A DNA stretch of 13,157 bases from NCBI GenBank assembly GCA_021785055.1, contig JAJYGS010000046.1, positions 1-13,157 of the forward strand, in the 5' to 3' direction. This document shows, one piece after another, positions 6,767 through 13,157 of this stretch (its first letter is position 1; each line of letters starts with the position of its first letter). Source of the DNA: Nitrospirota bacterium (GTDB taxonomy: Bacteria > Nitrospirota > JACRHJ01). The position numbers and the translations under genes are program-made. Below the pieces are notes generated by a model, which ran no database searches, was not told where the DNA came from, and saw only the letters and a program-made list of their open reading frames with translations.

Positions 6767-9505
6767 ATGCACGAGATGATTATTGACGGGAAACCGGCGG
6801 CTTTCGAACCTGGCGAGACGATACTCCAGGCGGCGAAGCGGGCCGGAATATATATCCCTACGCTGTGCTGGGACGAGAGGCTGAAGCCCTCCGGAGCGTG
6901 CAGGCTGTGCCTTGTGGAGGTGGAAGGAAGCCCTAGGCTGGCCGCATCATGTCATACGCCCGCGCAGGACGGTCTTGTCGTGTATACGTCCTCGGAAAGG
7001 GTAGTCAAGGCAAGGAAACTTATTGTCGAGCTTATGCTGGCCTCGCACCCGCCGGAAGAGGAATGTAAAGCTTGCGCAAAGGACGGGGATTGTGTCCTCC
7101 AGAGACTTGCATACGAATACGGCCTTTGGGGGCCTGCGGCGGCTCCGAAGCCCGGAAGGTTCGAGGGCGAGAGGCACAGATACGAGACCGTCGTCTCCGA
7201 CCCGTTCATCGTCAGGGACTTGAGCAAGTGCGTGATGTGCGGCAAATGTGTCCGGATATGCCGTGAAGTTGAGGGCAGGGAAGTCCTGACGCTTGCAAAC
7301 CGCGGCTTCGATATGAAGATCGGGCCTGCGTTCGACATGCCGCTCAAGGATACCGGATGCAGCTTCTGCGGCCACTGCGTCTCAGTCTGCCCCGTCGGCG
7401 CTCTAATGGAAAAGAACGTATTTACCGGCAGCCGCGCCGGGCGCGAACCAGGCCTTGAAAAGACCGAGACCGTCTGCCCGTATTGCGGCTGCGGCTGCAT
7501 TATCGAGATAAACTCAAAGGGCGGAGAAATCGCCAGGATAACCGCGCCAGTGGGCAAAGGGCCGAACAACGGCAGCCTGTGCGTCAAGGGGCGTTTCGGG
7601 TATGAGTTCGTGCAAAGCCCCGACAGGCTTAAAAAACCGCTAATCCGTACAAGTCCGAAGAATGCCGTCCCGGAATTCCGCGAAGTTTCCTGGGGCGAGG
7701 CGATAAACCTGATAGCGGAGAAGTTTTCCGCCGCGAAGGAAACCGCCCCGGACAGTTTTGCGGCCCTCTCATCCGCCAGGTGCACCAATGAGGAGAACTA
7801 TATTATCCAGAAATTCGCCCGCGCCGGGATTGGGACAAATAACGTAGACCACTGCGCGCGGCTCTGCCACGCCTCCACGGTAACCGGGCTTATGATGGCC
7901 TTCGGAAGCGGCGCCATGACGAATACCATCGCCGATCTCGAGAACGCCGAAATAATATTCGTTATCGGCTCGAACACCACAGAGTCTCATCCTATAATCG
8001 GCCTTCGGATAAAAAAGGCCGTAGCGGAGCGCGGCGCGAAGCTTATACTGTGCGACCCCAGGAAGATAGAGCTTGCGGATTATGCGTCCGTATGGATGAG
8101 GCATCGGCCTGGCACGGACGTTGCGCTCCTTAACGGGCTGATGAACGTCATCGTCGGCCTGGGCAACGAAAGGCACATGGCGTTCATACGGGAGCGGACT
8201 GAGAACTTCGAGGAGTTCCGTGAGTCTATAAAGAATTTTACTCCTGAGACGGCGTCCATCATTACCGGCGTTCCGGTGGAGACGATTCGGGAGGCCGGGG
8301 AGATGCTCGCGCGCTCGAATGCGTCGTGTTTCGTATATTCCATGGGCATCACCCAGCATACCACTGGCGTGGACAACGTTCTCTCAGTCGCCAACATCGC
8401 CATGCTCACGGGAAATATCGGCAGGACGGGCACGGGCGTCTATCCGCTCCGGGGCCAGAACAACGTCCAGGGCGCATGCGACATGGGCGCGCTCCCGGAT
8501 GTATTTCCCGGATACAGGGGCGTGTCGGACGAGGGCGCGAGGAAGAAGTTTGAAGACGCCTGGGGCGTGAATCTGCCCGCAAAACCGGGGCTTACGGTCA
8601 CGGAAATTATCGATGCAGCCGGGCGCGGGAGCATAAAAACGCTTTATATCATCGGAGAAAATCCGGTGCTCTCGGACCCGGACGCAAACCACGTAAGGGA
8701 TGCGCTTCAAGGGTTGGACTTCCTTGTCGTGCAGGATATATTCCTGACTGAGACGGCGCGTTTTGCGGACGTTGTCCTGCCGGCTTTGTCGTGGGCGGAA
8801 AAAGACGGAACCTTTACTAATACCGAACGGCGCGTGCAGCTCGTCCGACGCGCCATCCCTGCGCCCGGAGAGGCGAAGGCCGACTGGGAGATTGTAAGAC
8901 TTATCGCGGAAAAGATGGGGCTGTCCGGGTTCGGTTTCGGCTCCGCGAATGAGATATTCAAAGAAATGTCAGCCCTTACGCCGCAGTATGCGGGCATGTC
9001 GCACGCAAGGCTTGAGGAGGCGGGCGGTATCTGCTGGCCCTGCCCGTCGCCGGTGCATCCGGGCACGCCGATACTGCACCAGGAGAAGTTTACGCGGGGT
9101 CTGGGGAGGTTCCATGCGGTAAAGTTCAGGCCGCCTGCCGAGAACCCGGACAGCGAATATCCCTTCCTCCTCACGACCGGCAGGATACTACAGCATTACC
9201 ATACCGGCACGATGACAAGGCGTGTCGGCGGACTGAATCATGTCGTCCCCGAGGCGTTCGTGGAGATAAATCCCGGCGACGCCGAGAAGCTTGATGCGGG
9301 CGAGGGCGATTTTCTTGTCGTCGCGTCGCGCCGGGGCGAGATAAAAATAAAGGCGCGGATTACCGAGCGCGTCGCCAGGGGAGAGGTCTTTATACCATTT
9401 CATTTCGCCGAGGCGTCCGCGAATGTGCTTACTGCGGCTAACGTGGATCCGCTTGCGAAGATACCGGAGTTCAAGGTCAGCGCCGTAAAGATTTCTAAGG
9501 CGTAA
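6767..9505 (+). CDS. fdsA: Molybdopterin formate dehydrogenase catalytic subunit, NAD-type, Cys active site
   Basis: Catalytic subunit (912 residues) oxidising formate to CO2, possibly reversibly, at a bis-molybdopterin Mo or W centre. Domains in order: 2Fe-2S ferredoxin (C34, C45, C48, C62); His-Cys 4Fe-4S segment (H94, C100, C103, C109); two 4Fe-4S sites (C155/158/161/165 and C198/201/204/208); molybdopterin oxidoreductase with its own 4Fe-4S (C237, C240, C244, C272) and K274; C-terminal cofactor-binding domain (about 795-910). The active-site segment NNVDHCARLCHAS places C367 (codon TGC) and H368 where E. coli FdhF has Sec140-His141. R562 in RGQNNVQGACDMG matches FdhF Arg333. These residues identify formate dehydrogenase rather than nitrate reductase or NuoG. 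Length is near FdsA (about 950). The ATG lies 6 nt after the fdsB stop without a well-placed Shine-Dalgarno; a second ATG at 6776 is possible. Accessory genes fdsC and fdsD are not adjacent. Confidence 0.93.
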   Translation: MHEMIIDGKPAAFEPGETILQAAKRAGIYIPTLCWDERLKPSGACRLCLVEVEGSPRLAASCHTPAQDGLVVYTSSERVVKARKLIVELMLASHPPEEECKACAKDGDCVLQRLAYEYGLWGPAAAPKPGRFEGERHRYETVVSDPFIVRDLSKCVMCGKCVRICREVEGREVLTLANRGFDMKIGPAFDMPLKDTGCSFCGHCVSVCPVGALMEKNVFTGSRAGREPGLEKTETVCPYCGCGCIIEINSKGGEIARITAPVGKGPNNGSLCVKGRFGYEFVQSPDRLKKPLIRTSPKNAVPEFREVSWGEAINLIAEKFSAAKETAPDSFAALSSARCTNEENYIIQKFARAGIGTNNVDHCARLCHASTVTGLMMAFGSGAMTNTIADLENAEIIFVIGSNTTESHPIIGLRIKKAVAERGAKLILCDPRKIELADYASVWMRHRPGTDVALLNGLMNVIVGLGNERHMAFIRERTENFEEFRESIKNFTPETASIITGVPVETIREAGEMLARSNASCFVYSMGITQHTTGVDNVLSVANIAMLTGNIGRTGTGVYPLRGQNNVQGACDMGALPDVFPGYRGVSDEGARKKFEDAWGVNLPAKPGLTVTEIIDAAGRGSIKTLYIIGENPVLSDPDANHVRDALQGLDFLVVQDIFLTETARFADVVLPALSWAEKDGTFTNTERRVQLVRRAIPAPGEAKADWEIVRLIAEKMGLSGFGFGSANEIFKEMSALTPQYAGMSHARLEEAGGICWPCPSPVHPGTPILHQEKFTRGLGRFHAVKFRPPAENPDSEYPFLLTTGRILQHYHTGTMTRRVGGLNHVVPEAFVEINPGDAEKLDAGEGDFLVVASRRGEIKIKARITERVARGEVFIPFHFAEASANVLTAANVDPLAKIPEFKVSAVKISKA

Positions 9506-9527
9506 TCTATTTAACCATCTACTTCTG

Positions 9528-9554
9528 TGGCCGACCTCTGTGTCGGCCATTTTT
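9528..9554 (+). terminator. Intrinsic terminator of the formate dehydrogenase operon
   Basis: A perfect 8-bp stem TGGCCGAC / GTCGGCCA (9528-9535, 9542-9549) with a 6-base loop is followed by TTTTT. It lies 23 nt after the catalytic-subunit stop, so it separates this operon from the solenoid gene that follows on the same strand. Confidence 0.9.
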
Positions 9555-9593
9555 GTATTGTGAAACGAGAGGCTGATATTTTAAAATAGGTGC

Positions 9594-10412
9594 ATGGACG
9601 AAATTGAAAGGCGAGTCAGGGACGCCGCAGACGCGGAACCTGAAAATATTGGGAAATTCCTCAAGGATCCTTCGGACAAGGTTATATTGTCCCTGCTTGC
9701 GAACCGGAACATAAACGAAGAACATCTGCTTGTCCTCGCAAAGAGGCGGGACTTAAACGGGAGCGTTCTTGAGGCTGTCGGGGCGAGGAGATTCGGGCCC
9801 GAGGGCTACCGCTTAAAGCTCGCGCTCGTGGTGAATCCCAGGACTCCAAGGCGGATGGCGCTCGGTTTTTTAAAGGAACTGAGGCTTAGGGATCTTGGGT
9901 TCGTCACGAGGAACAGGGGCATTCCGACCGAGCTTCGGCAGGCGGCGGAAGGGATAATAAAGGAGAAGCTTCCGGGCCTCCCGCCGGGCATAAAAATTTC
10001 GCTTGCGAGGCAGGTATCGGAAGAATTGATCAAGGCGCTGCTTGCCGAGGGTAACACGCTTGTCGTCAGGGCGTGCTTCGAGAATCCCATGATGAGCGAG
10101 GCCGTGGCGCTGTGGGCGGTAAACCACAAAAAAACGCCGTCCTCGACTATAGAAAGCATTTCGACTCATCCGAAATGGTCGGCCCGCAAGTCCGTCAGGT
10201 TTGCGCTCGCAAGGAACCCTTTTACTCCAATCGGGCGGGCGATAGAGTTCGTTCAGGGAATGGCGGCCTCGGACCAGAGGTTCCTCTATAACGACCCGTC
10301 CGTGCCGGCGGCTGTCAAGGTACAGGTGGAAATAGAGCTTGAAAGAAAGGGTCAGCCGCTATCTCCGCCAAGCGAAGCAGGCAGGATTATTGGAATACCG
10401 GAAGAAGAATAA
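9594..10412 (+). CDS. Alpha-solenoid (HEAT/LRV-like repeat) protein of unknown function
   Basis: A 272-residue, apparently cytoplasmic protein with no signal peptide or membrane segment. It is built from related helical units: VILSLLANRNINEEHLLVLAK (30-50), LKLALVVNPRTPRRMALGFL (74-93), LGFVTRNRGIPTELRQAAE (101-119), VVRACFENPMMSEAVALWAV (157-176) and VRFALARNPFTPIGRAIEFV (201-220). The shared pattern is a short helix, then N-P-x-T/M-P/S, then a second helix, as in HEAT or leucine-rich-variant solenoids that act as protein-binding scaffolds. I do not recognise a named family and see no catalytic motif or Cys cluster. AGG lies 3 nt upstream of the ATG as a modest ribosome site. It follows the terminator at 9528-9554, so it is likely transcribed independently. 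It converges on the HMA gene with a 3-base gap. Confidence 0.78.
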   Translation: MDEIERRVRDAADAEPENIGKFLKDPSDKVILSLLANRNINEEHLLVLAKRRDLNGSVLEAVGARRFGPEGYRLKLALVVNPRTPRRMALGFLKELRLRDLGFVTRNRGIPTELRQAAEGIIKEKLPGLPPGIKISLARQVSEELIKALLAEGNTLVVRACFENPMMSEAVALWAVNHKKTPSSTIESISTHPKWSARKSVRFALARNPFTPIGRAIEFVQGMAASDQRFLYNDPSVPAAVKVQVEIELERKGQPLSPPSEAGRIIGIPEEE

Positions 10413-10415
10413 ATT

Positions 10416-10625
10416 TCAGCCCTCGACCTTATACCCCGCCTCGGCCACGGCCTGCGCCATCTTTTTCGTATCAACCGCGCTTTCGTCGTATGTGACTTCA
10501 GCGGACTTGCTCTTTAAGTCCACCTTCGCGCCTTTCACTCCAGAGAGCTCCTTGAGCGCGTTCTCGACGTGCATCACGCAGTGATTGCAGGTCATGCCTG
10601 CGACATTAAGCTTGACAGTCTTCAT
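10416..10625 (-). CDS. CopZ-like heavy-metal-associated (HMA) domain metallochaperone
   Basis: A single 69-residue HMA domain with the ferredoxin-like metallochaperone pattern. MTCNHC carries the two metal-binding cysteines (C13, C16), followed by the usual HVENALKELSGV helix, a beta strand and the C-terminal EAGYKV. Such proteins bind Cu(I), or related soft metals, and hand it to P-type ATPases; they are cytoplasmic, and no export signal is seen here. It is the last gene of the minus-strand cluster, 5 nt after the ccdA stop, with GGAG about 11 nt upstream of the ATG inside the ccdA end. Metal specificity cannot be read from the sequence, though Cu(I) is the commonest for MTCNHC-type chaperones. 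Confidence 0.92.
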   Translation of the reverse strand: MKTVKLNVAGMTCNHCVMHVENALKELSGVKGAKVDLKSKSAEVTYDESAVDTKKMAQAVAEAGYKVEG

Positions 10626-10630
10626 ATTTT

Positions 10631-11362
10631 TCAGACTCCGAGATGAAGATAATGCATCATGTTGCCGGAGAAGGACTCGAACCGCCCGAAGAACATCAGC
10701 GTGCCGACGGATATAAGAAGGAGCGCGGTTGCGATTTCAATAAATCTGAAATGGTGCTTAGCCCTGTTGAAAAGCGGCATGAAGAAGTTTATCGCCAGGG
10801 ACGTCAGGAAGAAGGGCAAGGCCAGCCCCGCCGTATAGAGCGTGAGGAGCCTTATCGCTTCCCACTGGCTCCGGGAGGACAACCCCATGCCGACGATGGA
10901 TGCGAGAATCGGCCCGATGCACGGCGACCACCCCGCTGAGAACGCAATGCCGATGACGAACGAGCCTATGTAGCCGGACGGGATTTTGCGGAAGTGGGCC
11001 CGCTTCTCTTTGTAGAGCCATTTGAACTTGAATACGCCCAGAAAATGCAGCCCGAAAAGCAGTATGAATATCCCGCCAATCTTGCCGATTAAGTCCTTGT
11101 GTTCACGGAGCGCGGCTGAGAGAAGCGTCGTTCCCGCCCCGAACACGACTATGAAAACAAAGGCGAACCCGGCGATGAAAGAGAGCGTCTTCAAAACCAC
11201 TCTTTGCCGGGCGGCCTTCTCAAGGTTACTCTGGTATTCTTCTATGGACATTCCGGTGATGTAGGAGAGGTAAGCGGGAATAAGCGGCAGGACGCAGGGG
11301 CTGAAAAAAGATAGAAGACCTGCGGAGAAGGCCATCAGGTAAGTGACCCCTTGTTGGAACAT
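10631..11362 (-). CDS. ccdA: CcdA/DsbD-beta family transmembrane thiol-disulfide reductase
   Basis: Inner-membrane protein (243 residues, about six helices) that carries reducing equivalents from cytoplasmic thioredoxin to periplasmic thiol proteins. The two conserved half-sites are present: FFSPCVLPLIPAYLSYITG with C23 and GWSPCIGPILASI with C148, the redox pair that alternates across the membrane. Length and hydrophobic pattern match CcdA and the central domain of DsbD. Known targets include cytochrome c maturation proteins and periplasmic thioredoxins. Here it lies 5 nt after a DsbD-gamma-like thioredoxin gene and just before an HMA metallochaperone, so its most likely partners are the two exported thioredoxins of the cluster. 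The ribosome site is weak (GAGG about 14 nt upstream), suggesting translational coupling. Confidence 0.92.
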   Translation of the reverse strand: MFQQGVTYLMAFSAGLLSFFSPCVLPLIPAYLSYITGMSIEEYQSNLEKAARQRVVLKTLSFIAGFAFVFIVVFGAGTTLLSAALREHKDLIGKIGGIFILLFGLHFLGVFKFKWLYKEKRAHFRKIPSGYIGSFVIGIAFSAGWSPCIGPILASIVGMGLSSRSQWEAIRLLTLYTAGLALPFFLTSLAINFFMPLFNRAKHHFRFIEIATALLLISVGTLMFFGRFESFSGNMMHYLHLGV

Positions 11363-11367
11363 TTTTC

Positions 11368-11958
11368 TTACTTAGCCTCTTTTGAGACGTATTGGTCCCA
11401 GGTCATTTTCTTATACTTGCCGCTCTTTATGTATTGCAGATACACGAGGAACGAGTCGGGCGGGAGGTAGCCGTTCAAAACATCGGCCTTCTTGCCGTCC
11501 TTGTCCAGGAAGTAAATCGTCGGGTAGCTCGAAACCTTGTAATTGTCGGCGAATTGGGCCTTTGTAATCCTCCGCATCTCGTAGGTCACTTTGTCCTGAG
11601 ATTCCGAGTCTATCTTAACCGGCACGAAATCCGCATTTATTGCCTGAGCGACCTTTGGGTCGGCGTAGGTGGTTTTGTCGAGTTTCTTGCACCACTTGCA
11701 CCACTGGGCGAAGAAATCGACCATTATATATTTGCCTTCTTTTCTTGCCCTGACAACGGCGTCGTCATAGGAGACCCACCTGACCTTGTTGTTTTCCGCT
11801 GTTACTTTTTTGAGCGCCTGCTGATGGAGTTCTTTTACCGGGTTGTCTTTCTGCTCCACCTCGGTTTTGTCCACTGCGCTCGCGCACGCGGGCAGTAGGA
11901 GCGCCGCCGCCAGCATAAAGGATATGGATGCCGCCTTTACCGCAGAATAAACTTGCAT
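11368..11958 (-). CDS. Exported thioredoxin-like protein, DsbD-gamma type (copy 1)
   Basis: A 196-residue periplasmic thioredoxin-fold protein. The N-terminus is a signal sequence. LLPAC (21-25) could be a lipobox with C25 lipidated, though Pro at -2 is unusual; CASA-VD just after it could instead be a signal peptidase I site. The fold carries the redox motif WCKWC (C87, C90) and a cis-proline segment SSYPTIYF (P146). The region GKYIMVDFFAQWCKWCKKLD...DPKV strongly recalls the DsbD C-terminal domain, which takes electrons from DsbD-beta. It would thus be reduced by CcdA, whose gene follows after 5 nt. Its start overlaps the stop of a paralogous gene (TAATG), with GGGGGA 5 nt upstream. Client proteins are unknown. 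Confidence 0.87.
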   Translation of the reverse strand: MQVYSAVKAASISFMLAAALLLPACASAVDKTEVEQKDNPVKELHQQALKKVTAENNKVRWVSYDDAVVRARKEGKYIMVDFFAQWCKWCKKLDKTTYADPKVAQAINADFVPVKIDSESQDKVTYEMRRITKAQFADNYKVSSYPTIYFLDKDGKKADVLNGYLPPDSFLVYLQYIKSGKYKKMTWDQYVSKEAK

Positions 11959-12527
11959 TATTTTCCCCCAAGCGATTTCATGTAGTCCCCGAATTTTATC
12001 CCCTTGGCGTACGCGCCGCTCGCAATATAAGTAAGTTTCGGCTCAAAGTCCGAGGCCGGTTCATAGCCGGGGACATTGCCTATCTTCTGCTGTTTGCTGT
12101 CGAGGAACCAGATTGTCGGGAATCCCGACACCGCGTATTCTCCGGCCAGGTCCTTCTCGGTAATGGATTTTCCGTTGTCCATTACCTGGTCGTCGCCCTC
12201 GGCGTTCACCTTTATCGCAATGAAGCTGTCGTTTAAGGTCTTGATTACCTGCGGGTCCTGGTAAGTAGTGGATTCGAGAAGCTTGCAGTATTTGCACCAG
12301 GTGGTGTAGAAGTCGATCATCACCGGCTTACCGGTCTTGGCGGACTGCGCCATGCCGTCGGTGTAGTCCAACCAGTGTATGCCGTCGCCGGGCTGGACGG
12401 ACGCAGGCGCGGCGGCCTGAGTATTCTCAGCCGTGGCGGCGGTCTGCGCTCCTTTTTTCTCGCATCCGAACTGGAAAAATAAAAATACAGCCATCAGCAA
12501 AAGCGCCGCAGTTTTCAGGTATTTCAT
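11958..12527 (-). CDS. Exported thioredoxin-like lipoprotein, DsbD-gamma type (copy 2)
   Basis: A 189-residue paralogue of the neighbouring thioredoxin. The hydrophobic signal peptide ends at FQFGC (C22), a plausible lipoprotein site, followed by an Ala/Thr/Gln-rich linker (about 27-46) that would let the domain reach away from the membrane. The redox motif is WCKYC (C78, C81) and the cis-proline lies in SGFPTIWF (P137). The stretch GKPVMIDFYTTWCKYCKLLE...DPQV is very like the DsbD gamma domain. GGGGGA precedes the ATG at good spacing. It probably receives electrons from the co-transcribed CcdA. Having two copies with different linkers and motif contexts suggests separate clients, for instance one for cytochrome maturation and one for a metal-handling protein, but this is a guess. 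Confidence 0.87.
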   Translation of the reverse strand: MKYLKTAALLLMAVFLFFQFGCEKKGAQTAATAENTQAAAPASVQPGDGIHWLDYTDGMAQSAKTGKPVMIDFYTTWCKYCKLLESTTYQDPQVIKTLNDSFIAIKVNAEGDDQVMDNGKSITEKDLAGEYAVSGFPTIWFLDSKQQKIGNVPGYEPASDFEPKLTYIASGAYAKGIKFGDYMKSLGGK

Positions 12528-12541
12528 TTAATTCCCCCTTG

Positions 12542-12838
12542 TTATTTTTTTTTGTGTTCTTTGCCAATGAACCCTGAAGGATTTTTGTCAAACTCCTTCT
12601 TGCACTTCAGGCTGCAGAAGTGATAGGTTTTCCCCTTGTAAGTGCTGCGGTATTTCGATTTCGTGGCGATTACGTCCATGCCGCATACCGGGTCTATAAC
12701 AATATCCTGCTTGGTAGGGTCTTTCGATCTGACGCCGCATTCGCCGTTTTTGGTGCATTGCTTCGGCGAATCAGCCCACGCAGGCGAAAAAGTCGCGGCA
12801 AGGGACGCTATGACAATGGCAATGAAAAACTTTTTCAT
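12542..12838 (-). CDS. Exported YHS-domain protein (putative metal binding)
   Basis: A 98-residue protein with a clear signal peptide (MKKFFIAIVIASLAATFSPAWA, cleavage expected after residue 22, written here as family-typical AxA). The mature part holds a YHS domain: DPVCGMDV (49-56), then YKGKTYHFCSLKCKKEFDKNP with C75 and C79. YHS domains often accompany copper and heavy-metal ATPases and are thought to bind metal through these cysteines. Before the domain, an extra C-x5-C pair (C28, C34) is present, giving five cysteines in the mature protein. The ATG has a strong AAGGAG site. The gene lies 35 nt after the Met-rich protein and 14 nt before a thioredoxin gene. The role, probably periplasmic metal sensing or delivery, is inferred. 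Confidence 0.85.
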   Translation of the reverse strand: MKKFFIAIVIASLAATFSPAWADSPKQCTKNGECGVRSKDPTKQDIVIDPVCGMDVIATKSKYRSTYKGKTYHFCSLKCKKEFDKNPSGFIGKEHKKK

Positions 12839-12873
12839 AAAACTCTCCTTTATTACCTAAGCTGGTTCGCCTG

Positions 12874-13157
12874 CTATTTCATCTTCTCCATCTTTTCCAT
12901 CATCATTTTCTCCATCATGCCTTTTTTCATACTGCCGGAGGATGCGCAGCATTTCCCGCCGGACGACGAATTTTTTTTCAGTTTTTCAAGCTGGTCTTTG
13001 GTCAGCGTGTTTCGCGCCTCCGCCGCAGTCTTGATAACCGTCATGCGAAGTTTCAGCCGCGCGGCCTCTATCTGTTTAAGTTTCGCATCCGCATCGGAGA
13101 GCTTGAAACCGGCATTGGATATAATATCCGAGAGCTGAAGCTCCAGAACCATCACGG
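12874..13157 (-). CDS. Spy/CpxP-like LTxxQ protein with Met-rich, Cys-Cys tail; N-terminus outside the window
   Basis: C-terminal part (about 94 residues) of a protein whose beginning lies beyond the right edge. The helical portion, with regular charged/hydrophobic spacing (LSDADAKLKQIEAARLKLRM) and LTKDQLEKLKK (LTxxQ motif), matches the second half of Spy/CpxP-type periplasmic proteins, which respond to envelope and metal stress. A GTG and an ATG near the edge (13155, 13152) could serve as starts, but a start there would remove the front half of the fold, so the frame most likely continues upstream. The tail is unusual: a Gly/Ser linker with a CC pair, then MKKGMMEKMMMEKMEKMK ending at the TAG stop. 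Met and Cys clusters like this bind Cu(I) or Ag(I). First visible gene of the minus-strand cluster. Confidence 0.7.
   Translation of the reverse strand, partial: VMVLELQLSDIISNAGFKLSDADAKLKQIEAARLKLRMTVIKTAAEARNTLTKDQLEKLKKNSSSGGKCCASSGSMKKGMMEKMMMEKMEKMK

Noticed and set aside
6952..7788. Long open frame on the minus strand inside the formate dehydrogenase gene (also 6067-6726 and 7769-8359)
   Set aside because: Antisense shadows of a strongly conserved coding region; the products show no domain and low-complexity, Arg/Pro/Ser-rich composition.
7847..7873. Selenocysteine at the formate dehydrogenase active site
   Set aside because: The codon at the Sec position (7865-7867) is TGC, so cysteine; no in-frame TGA is needed.
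10339..10584. Plus-strand open frame across the end of the solenoid gene and the HMA gene
   Set aside because: Mostly antisense to the well-supported HMA coding region; no motif or ribosome site of its own.
1..13157. Search for CRISPR arrays, insertion sequences, rRNA or phage genes
   Set aside because: No regularly spaced repeats, transposase motifs, terminal inverted repeats or rRNA-like stretches were seen.

Overview
The window reads as a chromosomal piece from a Gram-negative bacterium. The signs are a c-type cytochrome with a signal peptide, a periplasmic-adaptor efflux system, lipoprotein signals and a CcdA-driven periplasmic thiol pathway. The gene mix (a cytochrome with haem motifs, a NAD-type formate dehydrogenase with many Fe-S clusters, small metal-binding periplasmic proteins) would fit an anaerobic or microaerophilic lineage such as Desulfobacterota or Nitrospirota. 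That placement is an inference from gene content only.

Layout from left to right. (1) 1-334, minus: the N-terminal part of a secreted CxxCH cytochrome, cut by the window edge, followed by an AT-rich gap (335-592). (2) 593-4345, minus: a compact four-gene operon transcribed leftwards, TetR regulator, then HlyD-type adaptor, FtsX/DevC-type permease and ABC ATPase. Each junction overlaps by 1-4 nt. A near-consensus sigma-70 promoter and a perfect 20-bp palindrome sit across the regulator's start, so the operon is probably autorepressed. (3) 4682-4759, minus: tRNA-Glu(UUC) with its own strong promoter. (4) 4968-9505, plus: three genes, NuoE-like, NuoF-like and a molybdopterin catalytic subunit. 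Together they look like a soluble NAD-linked formate dehydrogenase (FdsGBA type) with cysteine rather than selenocysteine in the active site. It ends at a clear intrinsic terminator (9528-9554). (5) 9594-10412, plus: an alpha-solenoid protein of unknown role built from repeated helical units. (6) 10416-13157, minus: a tight cluster running Spy/CpxP-like Met-rich protein (cut by the right edge), YHS-domain protein, two thioredoxin-like exported proteins, CcdA and a CopZ-like HMA metallochaperone.

How they may work together. The efflux genes would form an inner-membrane and periplasmic pump that still needs a TolC-like partner from elsewhere. The formate dehydrogenase would pass electrons from formate through an Fe-S chain to FMN and NAD(H). 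The right-hand cluster looks like a split DsbD system: CcdA carries electrons across the membrane, and two exported DsbD-gamma-like thioredoxin domains receive them. It is embedded among proteins with metal-binding signatures, which suggests thiol-redox protection or metal delivery under copper or similar metal stress. This last cluster is the best candidate in the window for an undescribed system.
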